Positions 9,501 to 17,430 of a stretch of DNA of 35,962 bases are shown here, in pieces. The stretch comes from Nonomuraea typhae. Lineage in GTDB: Bacteria; Actinomycetota; Actinomycetes; Streptosporangiales; Streptosporangiaceae. Position numbers and translations under genes: made by a program. The notes under the pieces were generated by a model. That model was not told where the DNA came from. It worked only from the letters and a program-made list of their open reading frames with translations, and did no database searches. The stretch covers positions 1 to 35,962 of the forward strand of contig NZ_VRLV01000028.1 in the NCBI RefSeq assembly GCF_009760925.1, in the 5' to 3' direction. Position 1 is the stretch's first letter, and each line of letters begins with the position of its first letter.

Positions 9501-11694
9501 CGACCAGGCCGAGAGGTTGGGTGGCGGCTGGGCCGCCAGGCCAGGCGCCGCCCTCGAGGGTGCCCTTGCCGAAGCGGACGGCGATCGGCCAGCCGCCCAG
9601 TCCGCTACCGGTGGCGGTGCCTACGCTCTGGCCGTCCAGGAACATCTCCTGCCGGGTACCGGCCAGGGTGAGAACGACGTGGTGCCATTGGCCGTCGTTG
9701 ACCACCCCTGTGGAGGTGATCGGGGCGATGGCGGCGGTCCCGGTGGTGGGCCTGAACTGGCCGCGCAGCTTGCCGTCGGAGCCGACATAGATCGCAGAGC
9801 GGGCCGCAGTGCCGCGGGTTCCGCCGCCGGTGTCGACGGCCATGATCACACCGGTTTGGGTGGTCTTGAACCACGCCTCGACCGAAGCCGCGTCCTGGAG
9901 CTGGCTGACGGCGTAGTCCTGCAGCTTGAGTGAGCTGGTGCCGGTGAACTGAGCGGATTTGTCCGTGCTGGCCTCCACCGCGCCGCTCTGGCCGAGCGTC
10001 ACGCTCTCGTAGGTGGCCTCGCCGGCTCCGGCTCCTGAGTCGGCCGCCTCGGTGCCGGCGCTCTCGCCGAGTCGCCAGTAGCCGAGCGGGTCGCTGTTGC
10101 GGACGGCGCTGTAGTACTGCGATCCGGGGGTGGGGGTGTAGGTGGTGCAGGCGGCTGGCTGGCCGGGTGCGCAGGCGGAGGTGAGGGTGTCGCCGCTGTA
10201 GGTATAGCTCCACTTCAGGGGTGTGCCGTTGACCGGGTTGGTGGCGACCTGGGTGACGTGGTCGCCGGTCCAGGTGAAGGCCAGGTGGCGGCCACCCGCT
10301 GCGGTGACCTTGGCCAGCTTCCCGTCGGCGCCGTGTTCCATCTCCTGGGTACGGCCACGCAGATCGGCAATCTTGATCAATTGCCCAGCTTCATTGAAGT
10401 AGTAGGAGGTGGATGCCTTGTCCATGAGCTGCCAGGCGGGAGTCCGCGAGGTGTCGCAGTCGGGGTCCTCGGGAATGCAGGACGGCACATCCAGTCTCTT
10501 CAACGTCGCGTACATGCCGGGCGGCGGCTGGTAGGTGGCCGCTGTGCCGCCGTCGGGCGCGAATCGCACCTGCCGTCCGTCAGGGAAGGTGATCTGCGCC
10601 GCCCCGGCGTGCTCGACCGTGAGCTTGGCATCCCAACGCGTCGACCAGCCGGCGCCGAACATGCCGTCCCGGCGCGGGTCCAGGCTGTTGTAGGTACGCG
10701 TCACCAACAGCGGCGGCCCCGCCGAAGCGACGACGGCGTCGGTGGCCGAGGTGGTGTAGTTGCCGGTCGCCGGCTGGAAGTCCTGCCCGTCCGGCGATTG
10801 CGTGGAGAACAGCGACCCGGTCGCCGGCTGCCGCACCCCGGTGGTGAAGGTGCCCTCGCTCCACGTCGACGACAGGCCATTGCCTTGATCGGTGACCGTC
10901 ACCCGCCACCAGTACTGCGTGCTCCACGCCAGCTTGCCACCAGCGGGCACCCGCCAGGTGTTGCCGTCCTGGGTTCCTGACGACACACACCCTGTCTTCA
11001 GGCCCTGATCCGTGCAGGCGGTGAAGGCATAGCTCAACGCCGCTCCCTTGGCGCTGGAGGCCTGCACGCCCAGCAGCGGCGTCCGAGTCCCCACCAGCAT
11101 TCCCACCAGCGGAAATGCGGCTGTCAGACTCGGTGGATAGTCCGGGTCAGGGGGCGCATCCTTACAACTGCCCACCTGGGTCCAATACGGCTTCTCCACA
11201 CCCCCCTCGTAATAGGTCGTCAGCGAGTTCTGATTCCTGGGCACATACACCAGCGCCCGGTAGATGTGCTTGATCCCTTGCCAATTGGCGAACCACGCTT
11301 CTGAACCGGCCGAATAGCTGCTGCCACCGCTGTACTGCGACCACGACGAGCAGTACCCGACATCGCCCGCCAACCGCTCCAGACCCTCACGGCTCTCCAC
11401 CGGCACCGCGCCCTTCGGCACCAAGCCGCCACCGGTTTTGGCCGTGCGCTTGCCCGCGTCGGACTGGGTCGCCGACGTTGACATCAAGGGCGGCAGCCCG
11501 GCGGCCGTTCCCGTGTGTTGTTTCGGCGTCCGCGGTGGGTCTGCCGGCTCGGCGCTGGCAAAGGAGGTCTCCTTCGCGACCGTTGCCGTAGCGGGCATCG
11601 CGGAGACGACTGCCAGTCCGGGGAGCATGCATAAGAGCAGAACCACGGTGCTAGCACGCCGGTACATCCTGGATAAGAGACGTGACACGTTCAA
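3505..11694 (-). CDS. secreted YD/RHS-repeat protein with two LamG domains and a C-terminal toxin-like tail
   Basis: About 2,729 residues. An N-terminal signal sequence (basic SRMYRRAST, hydrophobic VVLLLCMLPGLAVVSA, likely cleavage near residue 37) predicts export. Order: a fibronectin-like segment (about 180-290), a DUF6531-like region starting the YD shell (about 295-420), LamG-like domain 1 (about 527-755), many YD repeats (forms of YDxxGRLT), LamG-like domain 2 (about 1475-1680), more YD repeats, then the RHS core (about 2330-2398: GYQSEYTDPDTG, ARWYQPETGTFRSRD, NRYTYGNASPLNGIDPTGH). The last 331 residues differ in character and are encoded by more AT-rich DNA, as in polymorphic toxins where this part is exchanged. 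I do not recognise the tail; it has several cysteines (VCGGRHC, ACQKMGYSQEQC) and is rich in W and Y. No immunity gene follows. Start: TTG 11694 has GGAG 5 nt upstream; GTG 11688 and ATG 11667 are alternatives. Confidence 0.93.
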   Translation of the reverse strand: MNVSRLLSRMYRRASTVVLLLCMLPGLAVVSAMPATATVAKETSFASAEPADPPRTPKQHTGTAAGLPPLMSTSATQSDAGKRTAKTGGGLVPKGAVPVESREGLERLAGDVGYCSSWSQYSGGSSYSAGSEAWFANWQGIKHIYRALVYVPRNQNSLTTYYEGGVEKPYWTQVGSCKDAPPDPDYPPSLTAAFPLVGMLVGTRTPLLGVQASSAKGAALSYAFTACTDQGLKTGCVSSGTQDGNTWRVPAGGKLAWSTQYWWRVTVTDQGNGLSSTWSEGTFTTGVRQPATGSLFSTQSPDGQDFQPATGNYTTSATDAVVASAGPPLLVTRTYNSLDPRRDGMFGAGWSTRWDAKLTVEHAGAAQITFPDGRQVRFAPDGGTAATYQPPPGMYATLKRLDVPSCIPEDPDCDTSRTPAWQLMDKASTSYYFNEAGQLIKIADLRGRTQEMEHGADGKLAKVTAAGGRHLAFTWTGDHVTQVATNPVNGTPLKWSYTYSGDTLTSACAPGQPAACTTYTPTPGSQYYSAVRNSDPLGYWRLGESAGTEAADSGAGAGEATYESVTLGQSGAVEASTDKSAQFTGTSSLKLQDYAVSQLQDAASVEAWFKTTQTGVIMAVDTGGGTRGTAARSAIYVGSDGKLRGQFRPTTGTAAIAPITSTGVVNDGQWHHVVLTLAGTRQEMFLDGQSVGTATGSGLGGWPIAVRFGKGTLEGGAWPGGPAATQPLGLVGLLDEVALYDKPLTAQDVALHYVARAAAPHLMAKITLPSGRVKMQADYDSANDRIKTYTDGNGGAWQLSAPVDDRRKGASIVTVTDPAAGTVVYGYDGWRGLRLTARADQLGKKTTYTYDTAGYPTKITDPNDNTVERAFDKRGNVLATTTCRAAGDCQTSRLEYFINTGNVVDPRNDRVTKIHDARSAGTRDDTYATTLDYNEFGEQTKQTTPATSDFPNGRAEVIAYTDGSEPAVGGGATPAGLPETRTDPRGNSWHYAYVAAGDLAEQTSPTGLVTKLAYDTLGRLTRKKEVSAAHPNGVETTFVYDPAGRLVTQTDLAVKNEISGVIHTRQAAFTYDADGNQLTQSTADLTGGDPTRVTTQTYDSRGRLESVTGPEGGVVRQTWNTLGQLLTLTDARGTVVEYAYSKRGEQITKTLKGWTGSPVNPQPATDVVVESYAYDPAGRLAAQANAMGRKTSFTYFGDNLLKQKIADDVKLNGSTTAKDVVLEAHTYDLAGNRTRLVTGGGVTSTDYAYDAAGRLTSQTLDPAGLKRKTAFVYDASGNVIKTTLTGTGTTRTESKEYGYTPGNQISREVVDNGESDLVSTLTYDERGLVTAVTDPRGNIPGADAAAFTTTMRYDMVGRLVETIAPPVAVEKAGSATTARPSMLVGYNTAGERTHQRNAEGRITTSVFDRAGKVTSMIAPAYTPPGGQALIPKTTKVYDMAGQLVQSIDPSGAATTFTYDQLGRQVRKTDPATVASGPQPVAAYGMNEADGPAVSDVSGRNRHGEGRDIGRADGKYGKAVSFNGTSSWITVPDSASLRLSGAMTIEAWVNPATSEGNWRTVLMKEHASGLADGLYASTGTNTGPRAEAVTVTGSNAAATADSALPQGSWSHLAISYDGSSQRLYINGELVSQTPVEGDLRADDGAVRIGGNSPWGESFQGLIDEVRIYDQALTREQIKTDMTTPITTRATAQTGSWVTEYDLVGEPLASIDPLGARTEATYDDLGRRVTATQVERSPQAGAFTTRLEYNDAGQLTKLTDPKNKATTYTLNPAGQVTSVTSPLASKTTTAYDIAGRITKIVDPLGNATTAEYDLAGRKIATKDLDATAAVVRTFGSGYDPAGNNTSIVSPEGHATRQAYDALNRLTTLSEQTSATEEITTRFGYDATGARTRLTDGRGNSTWTAYNSLGLTETITEPATDAHPSAADRTWTTIYDASGNPVTTLQPGGVRIDRTFNALGRLTKESGGGGGAASAERTRAYDLAGRPTLLNDLQVTYNDRGHPLAVGKKPHLPEGSEGTPADDPLSTTFAYDEAGKVIKRTDPAGSAAFTWDAAGRLSTTTDPVTGRALTYEYDAADRLTSILGRSGSSSSDSQTFTYDSLDRLTSHTLKSKSDTQLAKITYGWDKDDNLTSKALDGLAGSGTHTYGYDYAQRLTSWKAADGTTTNYQWDAAGNRVRAGSKIFTYDERNRLTSGDGTTYTYTPRGTLASSVKAGATANLTFDAFDRLIADGESLYSYDALNRLAQRTRGTTIQQFAYAGLSNDIAAVHQAGGTVAKYGRGVAGELLGIQEGSASPSGAMTDLHNDLVATFSMTAVTGSTAYSPFGEPLARTGTQASVGYQSEYTDPDTGTVNMHARWYQPETGTFRSRDTATVPPVPSVQANRYTYGNASPLNGIDPTGHMTLYMPGPNGQYVPTSNPCWVSQTGNSYTEVCPPSIQDSDPAWFEKYVIKPSLPTFSEEEAKRVGVLSEGYGAGRNAPKHFWKEEKAARDLYMAAYRPGMSDADLNRLWKEIKAFHQAKGAGASKSRSGQPGTPPGTRPNDVCGGRHCTPAEAVAACQKMGYSQEQCAEKNWKQGKWENYLTYRGVKAVINKKDAPPLFLDDAMTLIYDFITKSLIPEYKWFLEVSSQSELRIWRKVDLLCLNPTCSGPNGYLYRTQWRWVLHTDYQAKIEVWGRLRFTQKWGLLDIWYYPDDKPYRVTESHEGTPPQEYLDLCKNPNNVFPYGQICDHAGT

Positions 11695-11785
11695 TCACAC
11701 TCCGGCCGGTAGGAGAGCAAGTAGAGGTGGCGAGTGATGCCAAGGGGCGCCCTCGGAGACACACAGCCGGTATAGCGGTGGCGGA

Positions 11786-11818
11786 TTGTTTCGGGTCGAT
11801 GACCTGGATCCGAAACAA
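11786..11818. promoter_or_regulatory. palindrome in the divergent promoter region
   Basis: TTGTTTCGGGTC (11786-11797) and GATCCGAAACAA (11807-11818) form a 12-bp inverted repeat with one mismatch and a 9-bp spacer. It lies in the 253-bp gap between the start of the RHS gene (minus) and the start of the STAND-WD40 gene (plus), about 90 and 130 bp from the two starts. An operator for divergent control is plausible; the HTH domain of the neighbouring STAND protein or an unlinked regulator could bind it. No confident -35/-10 pair was seen. Confidence 0.45.
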
Positions 11819-11947
11819 CAATGGCGAAACAACTCTGGTAGTCATGAGCTGTCGAATCTCGCGGCTAAAGCAAGGTCGGGAGCGCGTCCTGAACCACCCG
11901 TGGGGGTCGTTGGCCGACGCTCCCCGCTGAGAAATCGGGTGGTGTTC

Positions 11948-14900
11948 GTGCCTCGACCGGAAGGGCCGCTGGGCCCAGGTGATCCAGTCCTGATGAGCTT
12001 CGCAGCGGGGTTACGCGGGCTGAGGGAGAAGGCGGGCTCGCCCGCGTATCGGGTCCTTGGTCAGCGGGCGCACTTTTCAGCGGGCAGATTGTCGGAGGCG
12101 GCCGGTGGGCGTGTGCTGCCCAGCCTCGCGGTAACCCTGGCCTATGTGCGGGCATGTGACGGCGACGAGGCGGAGTGGGAGCCGCGCTGGCGTGAGGTCG
12201 CCGAGCATCTGACACAGAGGCGGGCACCCTCTCAGGAACACGAACCCGAAGCGCTCTCGTCGCCCTATGTCGGGCTGGCCGCGTTTCAACCGGCCGACGC
12301 CGAGCGGTTCTTCGGCCGCGAGGCGCTGGTGGACGAGCTTGTGACCAGGCTGTCGCGACGCCGCTTTCTGGCGGTGTTCGGCGCGTCGGGAGCAGGCAAG
12401 TCGTCGCTCCTGCGGGCGGGGTTGATCGCGCGCCTGGAAGCGGCGGCGAAGAGCCTGGTGATCCTTGTCGTGCCCGGCGTGTATCCCTTACGGGAGTGCG
12501 CGATTGGCTTGGCCGCGCATACCGGGCGCACAGCGGCACAGGTGCTCGCCGATCTGCTCGCCGACCCGCGCAACCTGACTGTGACTCTGCTAGAGGCTCT
12601 GGCCGATCGGGCGCCGCGCTCTGAACTGGTGCTGGTGATCGACCAATTCGAAGAGGTCTTTACCCTTTGCTCTGATGAGCGGGAGCGGGCCGCGTTCATC
12701 GGGGCCTTGCTGGAGCCGGCACAAGCCGCCGACGGGCGGGTCCGGGTGGTCATCGGGGTACGCGCCGACTTCTACAGCCACTGTTCGAACTATCCCGCTC
12801 TGGCCGGGGCGCTGAACGACCATCAGATGCTGATCGGCCCGATGAACGCCGACGAGTTGCGCAGGGCCGTCACCCAGCCCGCGATCAACGCCAAGTGCTC
12901 CGTGGAAGCCGCGCTGCTGGCGGAGATCATGACCCAGGCAGCAGGGCAGGCCGGAGCGCTGCCGCTGGTCTCCCATGCCTTGCAGGAAACCTGGCGCCGC
13001 CGCCGCGGCAACACGCTAACCCTGGCCGGATACCAGGCAGCAGGCGGAGTCACCGGCGCGCTCGCCAACAGCGCCGAACACCTCTACGAAAGCCTGACAC
13101 CCTCGCAGCAGCAGCATGCCCGTCAGCTCTTTGTCAGGATGACCGCGCTGGGCGAAGGAACCGAGGACACCAGCCGCCGCATCTCCCGGACCGAGCTGGA
13201 CGGCCACGACGACCTCACCATCGTGCTGAACCGGCTGGCCGACGCCCGGCTCGTCACTCTGGAAGAGGACACCGTGGCGATCGCGCACGAGGCGCTGATC
13301 GGCGCTTGGCCACGGTTACGCGGCTGGCTCACCGACAACCGGGCCGACCTGCACACGCATCGCCACCTCACCGAAGCGGCGCACGCGTGGACGGCCATGG
13401 CGCGCGATCCCGGATCGCTGTATCGGGGCGCGCGTTTGGAGTCGATCCGCGAATGGGCGGCCCGCGAGCACAACAGCGACACTCTGAACGCCGCCGAACA
13501 GGCATTCCTCCAGGCCAGCGTGGCCGCCGCAGCCGCCGACCAGCAGGCCACCGTGCGGCGCAACCGGCGACTACGCTCCCTGAGCGCCGCCCTGGCCCTT
13601 CTCCTGCTGGCCGCCGTCGCGATAGGCGTGGAGGCGGTACGGAATCGGAGCGAAGCCGTACGCGCCAGCGAGCTCGCCTTGTCGCGCCAGCTCGCCGCCC
13701 AGGCGATGGAGCTGTACGCCTCCCAGCCCGCCACCGCCAAGCTGCTCAGCGTGCAGGCCTACCGCACCACGCCCACGCTGGAGGCCCGCAGCGCCCTGCT
13801 GAGCCTGGCCGCCCGCCAGGAATACCGCTCCGAGCTCGCCCACGGCGACGCCGTCTCTCAAGTCACCTTCAGCCCGGACGGCACCATGGTGGCCACCGCG
13901 GGCAAAGACCAGAAGGTGCGATTGTGGGACACCGCCCGCGGCGCACTATTGGCCACCCTCACCAGCCAGTCGACCTGGGTGAAGGCCCTGACGTTCAGCC
14001 CCGACGGGCGCTGGCTGGCCATCGGCGGCGACGACAGCAACCTGCTGCTGTGGGATGTCGAGAACGGGCTGAAATCCACGCCGCCTTCCCGCCCCGCTGC
14101 AGCCGTCAAGGTCGCCCAGCACGTCTCAGCGGCCAGACTCCTGACCGCCGACCGGCCCCTGGCCATCAAGGACATCGCTTTCAGCCCCGACGGGCGCATG
14201 ATCGCCACAGCCGGAATCGACAGCAAAGTCAAGCTGTGGGACACCACTCGCGCCGAGCAGATCCTGCTCGGCAACCGTCCCCCGGATCTGATCCCCGTGC
14301 AAAGCCTCGCCGGACACACCGGCCTGGTTCAAAGCCTCGCCTTCAGCCCGGACGGAACAACCCTGGCCTCCGGCAGCACCGACGGCACCATCCGGCTGTG
14401 GGACGCCCGCCGCCACACCCCGCTGGCCATCCTGAAAGGCCACACCCAATCCGTCCAGGACGTCTCCTTCGCCCCGGACGCAAAGACACTCGCCTCCGCC
14501 AGCTCCGACCAGCAGGTGATGGTGTGGAACGTGCAGCGCCGCACCCGAACCGCCACCCTCACAGGACACACCGCCCCAGCCAGAGCGGTCGCCTTCAGCC
14601 CCGACCACCGTCTGCTCGCAGCCGCCGTCGACGACCAGACGATCATCGTGTGGGACGCGACCACCCGAGTCCGGCTCGCCACCCTTGCCGCGCACACCGG
14701 CCCTGTCTCCTCCCTGGCCTTCCACCCCACCCAGCCGATCCTCGCCTCCGCCGGAGAAGACGGCAGAGTGATCTTCTGGAACCCCGACGGACTACCCCTC
14801 AACGGCCACCAAGCCCCGATCAACGACCTCGCCTACGCCCCCGACGGCCAAACCCTCGCCGCCGCCAGCGCCGACGCCACCGTCACCCTCTGGGATCCGG

Positions 14901-15814
14901 TACGGCGCAGCCGCCTGGCAGCCATCACCAATCTGCCCGGACCGGTCAACACCGTCGTCTACAGCCCCGACGGCCGCACCCTGGCCACCGGCACCACCAT
15001 CCCCCCACGGCAACGTGACGCCTCCACCCCCAGCCTCCAACTGCACGAAGCCGCCACCCGCACCCCGCTGCCCCTGCCTGCCGGACCTCGCGACTACGTG
15101 CACAAAGTGACCTTCAGCCCCGACGGCCACACGCTCGCTGCCGCCGGCGGCAGCCACACGCTCGCCGACGCCGAAGGCAGCCAACCCTTCCTATGGGCCA
15201 CCAAACCCGGACAGACAACCCCCGCCCTCACCCTCAACGGCGAACCCACCAACCTCGCCTACAGCCCGGACGGCCGCCTCCTGGCCACCGTCACCCGCCC
15301 CTCCACCATCACCCTGTGGGACATGACCAAATCCGCCCCCACAGGCACCATCGTCACCGAGGCGGAGATCGGAGATATCGCCTTCAGCCCCGACAGCCGC
15401 ACCCTCGCCGTCGCCAGCCACAACCAGACCATCACCCTGTGGCAGGTGGCCAGCAGAACCCTGCAACGCTCCATCCCCAGCGACGGCCGCACCACCGCCA
15501 TCGCCTACAGCCCCGACGGCCGCACCCTGGCCACCGCCAACGGCCTCACCATCACTCTGCGAGACCCCGCCACAGGCCGCCGCCTGACCGTCTTGTCCGG
15601 ACACACCGCCCCCGTCAACACCATCGCCTACAGCCCCGAGGGCCGTACCTTGGCCTCCGGCAGCGACGACAACACCGTGATCCTGTGGACCCTCCACCCC
15701 CAGCAAGCCACCACCACCACCTGCACCACCCTCAACCGCAACCTCACCCAGCAGGAATGGAACCAGTTTCTGCCCGACATCCCCTACCGCACCACCTGCG
15801 GCCAGCTCTCATGA
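11948..15814 (+). CDS. HTH-nSTAND NTPase-transmembrane-WD40 protein
   Basis: About 1,288 residues from GTG 11948 (VPRPEGPLGP). I prefer this start because related actinobacterial proteins begin MPRPERPL..., and GGTGGT lies just upstream; the frame is open further up (GTG 11942, and back to 11786). Domains: an XRE-like HTH (about 15-75, with AYRVLGQRAHFSAGRLSEAA), a STAND-type P-loop NTPase (Walker A GASGAGKSS at about 144; Walker B LVLVIDQFEEVF at about 227), a helical region, one membrane segment (LAALALLLLAAVAIGV-like, about 547-565), then a run of WD40 blades (about 630-1260; repeated FSPDG and VxLWD). STAND proteins act as signal switches; the WD40 part would sense and the NTPase would oligomerise. 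Such proteins are common in actinobacteria and have been linked to conflict and signalling. Ligand unknown. It diverges from the RHS gene. Confidence 0.93.
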   Translation: MPRPEGPLGPGDPVLMSFAAGLRGLREKAGSPAYRVLGQRAHFSAGRLSEAAGGRVLPSLAVTLAYVRACDGDEAEWEPRWREVAEHLTQRRAPSQEHEPEALSSPYVGLAAFQPADAERFFGREALVDELVTRLSRRRFLAVFGASGAGKSSLLRAGLIARLEAAAKSLVILVVPGVYPLRECAIGLAAHTGRTAAQVLADLLADPRNLTVTLLEALADRAPRSELVLVIDQFEEVFTLCSDERERAAFIGALLEPAQAADGRVRVVIGVRADFYSHCSNYPALAGALNDHQMLIGPMNADELRRAVTQPAINAKCSVEAALLAEIMTQAAGQAGALPLVSHALQETWRRRRGNTLTLAGYQAAGGVTGALANSAEHLYESLTPSQQQHARQLFVRMTALGEGTEDTSRRISRTELDGHDDLTIVLNRLADARLVTLEEDTVAIAHEALIGAWPRLRGWLTDNRADLHTHRHLTEAAHAWTAMARDPGSLYRGARLESIREWAAREHNSDTLNAAEQAFLQASVAAAAADQQATVRRNRRLRSLSAALALLLLAAVAIGVEAVRNRSEAVRASELALSRQLAAQAMELYASQPATAKLLSVQAYRTTPTLEARSALLSLAARQEYRSELAHGDAVSQVTFSPDGTMVATAGKDQKVRLWDTARGALLATLTSQSTWVKALTFSPDGRWLAIGGDDSNLLLWDVENGLKSTPPSRPAAAVKVAQHVSAARLLTADRPLAIKDIAFSPDGRMIATAGIDSKVKLWDTTRAEQILLGNRPPDLIPVQSLAGHTGLVQSLAFSPDGTTLASGSTDGTIRLWDARRHTPLAILKGHTQSVQDVSFAPDAKTLASASSDQQVMVWNVQRRTRTATLTGHTAPARAVAFSPDHRLLAAAVDDQTIIVWDATTRVRLATLAAHTGPVSSLAFHPTQPILASAGEDGRVIFWNPDGLPLNGHQAPINDLAYAPDGQTLAAASADATVTLWDPVRRSRLAAITNLPGPVNTVVYSPDGRTLATGTTIPPRQRDASTPSLQLHEAATRTPLPLPAGPRDYVHKVTFSPDGHTLAAAGGSHTLADAEGSQPFLWATKPGQTTPALTLNGEPTNLAYSPDGRLLATVTRPSTITLWDMTKSAPTGTIVTEAEIGDIAFSPDSRTLAVASHNQTITLWQVASRTLQRSIPSDGRTTAIAYSPDGRTLATANGLTITLRDPATGRRLTVLSGHTAPVNTIAYSPEGRTLASGSDDNTVILWTLHPQQATTTTCTTLNRNLTQQEWNQFLPDIPYRTTCGQLS

Positions 15815-16066
15815 CCGCTCAGCCGGAGGCTGATCACCCCTCACAGACCGGCTCCTGAGCCTGTGTTCCAGCAGTCGGCCGCCTGGACGTAGCGCCACCG
15901 GCCTGGGCTCCAGGTGGTGCAGGAGGGCCTCGGCGGGGTCGCCGAACAGCGGTCCTGGGGTGGCCAGGAGCTGGTCGATGGCGGCGGTCCGGGTGGCGGC
16001 GCGGTGGATCAAGACCCGGCGGCCGTCCGGGGTGGTGACCCGCCAGGTGCGGCCGGTGCGGAACAC
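15809..16066 (-). CDS. hypothetical protein fragment, 85 residues
   Basis: GTG at 16066 opens a frame with strong G/C third-position bias (VFRTGRTWRVTTPDGRRV, then LLATPGPLFGDPAEALLHHL) that ends at 15809, overlapping the end of the STAND-WD40 gene by 6 bp in convergent orientation. I do not recognise a domain. A TAA lies just upstream at the IS/intron junction (near 16083), so the natural N-terminus may have been lost when the element inserted. It could be a real small gene or the 3' end of a longer one. Confidence 0.45.
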   Translation of the reverse strand: MFRTGRTWRVTTPDGRRVLIHRAATRTAAIDQLLATPGPLFGDPAEALLHHLEPRPVALRPGGRLLEHRLRSRSVRGDQPPAERS

Positions 16067-16090
16067 TGCGCCTGCCGATAATTACATCCT
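16067..16090 (-). repeat. IS right-end sequence forming the 3' exon of the group II intron
   Basis: Read on the minus strand, AGGATGTAATTATCGGCAGG resembles the right end of the neighbouring dead IS at about 18359-18381 (CGGACGTAATTTTCGGCAAG). Joined to the 5' exon (ending CCACGC at 18034) it recreates a continuous IS end, which fixes the intron boundaries. The original IS was therefore split by the intron. Confidence 0.6.
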
Positions 16091-16130
16091 GTCGGGTGGC
16101 CGGGAGGAATCTCACCTCCCGGCTCCCACA

Positions 16131-16164
16131 GATCCGTACGTGAACCTCTCAGTTCATACGGCTC
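16131..16164 (-). ncRNA. group II intron domain V
   Basis: The 34-nt element read from 16164 to 16131 starts GAGCCGTATGAAC, has a small GAGA-type loop region and returns as GTTCACGTACGGATC. This is the usual size and form of the catalytic domain V. The domain VI stem (GCCGGGAGG pairing with CCTCCCGGC) follows within 20 nt. Confidence 0.8.
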
Positions 16165-16179
16165 TTGTCATCTTGATCA

Positions 16180-17430
16180 TCAGAGCGGAGAGGCTGCGGT
16201 CACCCACTTCCAGTGCGCAAACATCCGGGGATAGCGCATGGCGATCCCCTGCATGCACGCGGCGGCTTTCCGTCTCCTGCTCAGCCGTCTGTATTTCTCG
16301 CGGATCCAGCGCACCAGGTAGGCGTTGACACGCATCAGGAGGGGATACAGCGCCGATCGCTAGAACCGGCCGTAGTACTGCATCCAGCCCGCCATGATCG
16401 GGTTGATCACCTTGGCGAGTTCGGTGAAGGCGGATCCAGTCCGGCGATGAAGCCGCCAGCGGCGGACCTCCTCGCTGATCTTGTTCAGGGCGTCCTTGCT
16501 GATCGCAGGCGAGAACGACAAGAACATCTTGCCGGTCGCGCCGTTGCGAGCCCCGCGCGGGCGGAAGGTGAACCCCAAGAAGGTAAACGACGTGTGCGCG
16601 AACGTTCCGCGCCGCCGGCCGTCCTTGCAGTACACGATCTTGGTTTTGTCGGGGTGCAACCGCAGCCCGACCTGTTCCATCCTGTCTTGCAGCGCCGCCA
16701 GGACCTGGCGGGCCTGACGTTCGGTCGCGCAGTACACGACCGCGTCGTCGGCATAGCGCTCGGACTCTACCGTCGGGAACTCGCGGGCCAGCCACACGTC
16801 GAACGCGTAATGCATGAACAGGTTCGCCAGCACAGGCGACACCGAAGATCCCTGCGGGGTCCCCCGGTCTCGCTGTTGCACGGTCCCGTCGGGCAACTGC
16901 AGTGGGGCCTGTAGCCACCGCTTCACATACAGCAGCACCCACGCCGCGTCGGTGTGAACCTCCACAGCCTTGACGATGAGATCCCACCGGACACTGTCGA
17001 AGAACTTCTGGATATCGAGATCGATCACCCACTCACGTCTCCAACAGCGTTCCACCGCCTGCACCGCTGACCGGTTCGGCCGATATCCCCATGAGTCATC
17101 GTGGAATACCGGCTCCACGCGCTTCATCAGGTGCCGGGCGACCACGGTCTGCGCCACCCTGTCGGCAACGGTGGGGATGCCGAGCATCCTCACCCCGCCG
17201 CCGTGTTGCTTCGGTATCTCCACCGCCCGCACCGCAGGCGGAAAGTAGGCCCCCGACGACATCCGATTCCAGATCTTGTAAAGGTTGTTCTTCAGATCGG
17301 CCTCGAAATCGGCGATGGACTTCTCATCCACTCCCGGCGCGCCCTTGTTCTTCCGCACCTCCTGAAATGCCTCCCAAACCTCCTGTTTCGAAATAGCGAA
17401 CGGCTTGCCCTGCGATTTCACCTCGTCCAT
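16180..17430 (-). pseudogene. ltrA: group II intron reverse transcriptase/maturase, interrupted by an amber codon
   Basis: ATG at 17430 follows GGAGGAG by 4 nt; earlier in-frame starts lie in the ribozyme. The protein would be about 416 residues. It carries reverse transcriptase motifs (KNKGAPGVDEKSI, VRMLGIPTVADRVAQ, WGYRPNRSAVQAV, DLDIQKFFDSV, GTPQGSSVSPVLAN, the catalytic ERYADDAVVY, LGFTFRPRG) and the maturase/X region (NPIMAGWMQYYGRF, RWIREKYRRL, FAHWKWV). It ends without an HNH endonuclease domain, which is normal for several bacterial classes. A TAG at 16360-16362 stands directly after YYGRF, inside the maturase region. The frame then continues without other lesions to TGA at 16180, so this is a single recent mutation. 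Confidence 0.85.

Noticed and set aside
12895..15018. A 707-codon open frame on the plus strand inside the STAND-WD40 gene
   Set aside because: It is a shadow frame rich in Arg/Pro/His; the true frame has P-loop and WD40 motifs over the same DNA.
13860..15680. Repetitive DNA such as recurring AGCCCCGACGGCCG
   Set aside because: These repeats encode the FSPDG of WD40 blades; spacing and sequence vary as in protein repeats, so this is not a CRISPR or a minisatellite.
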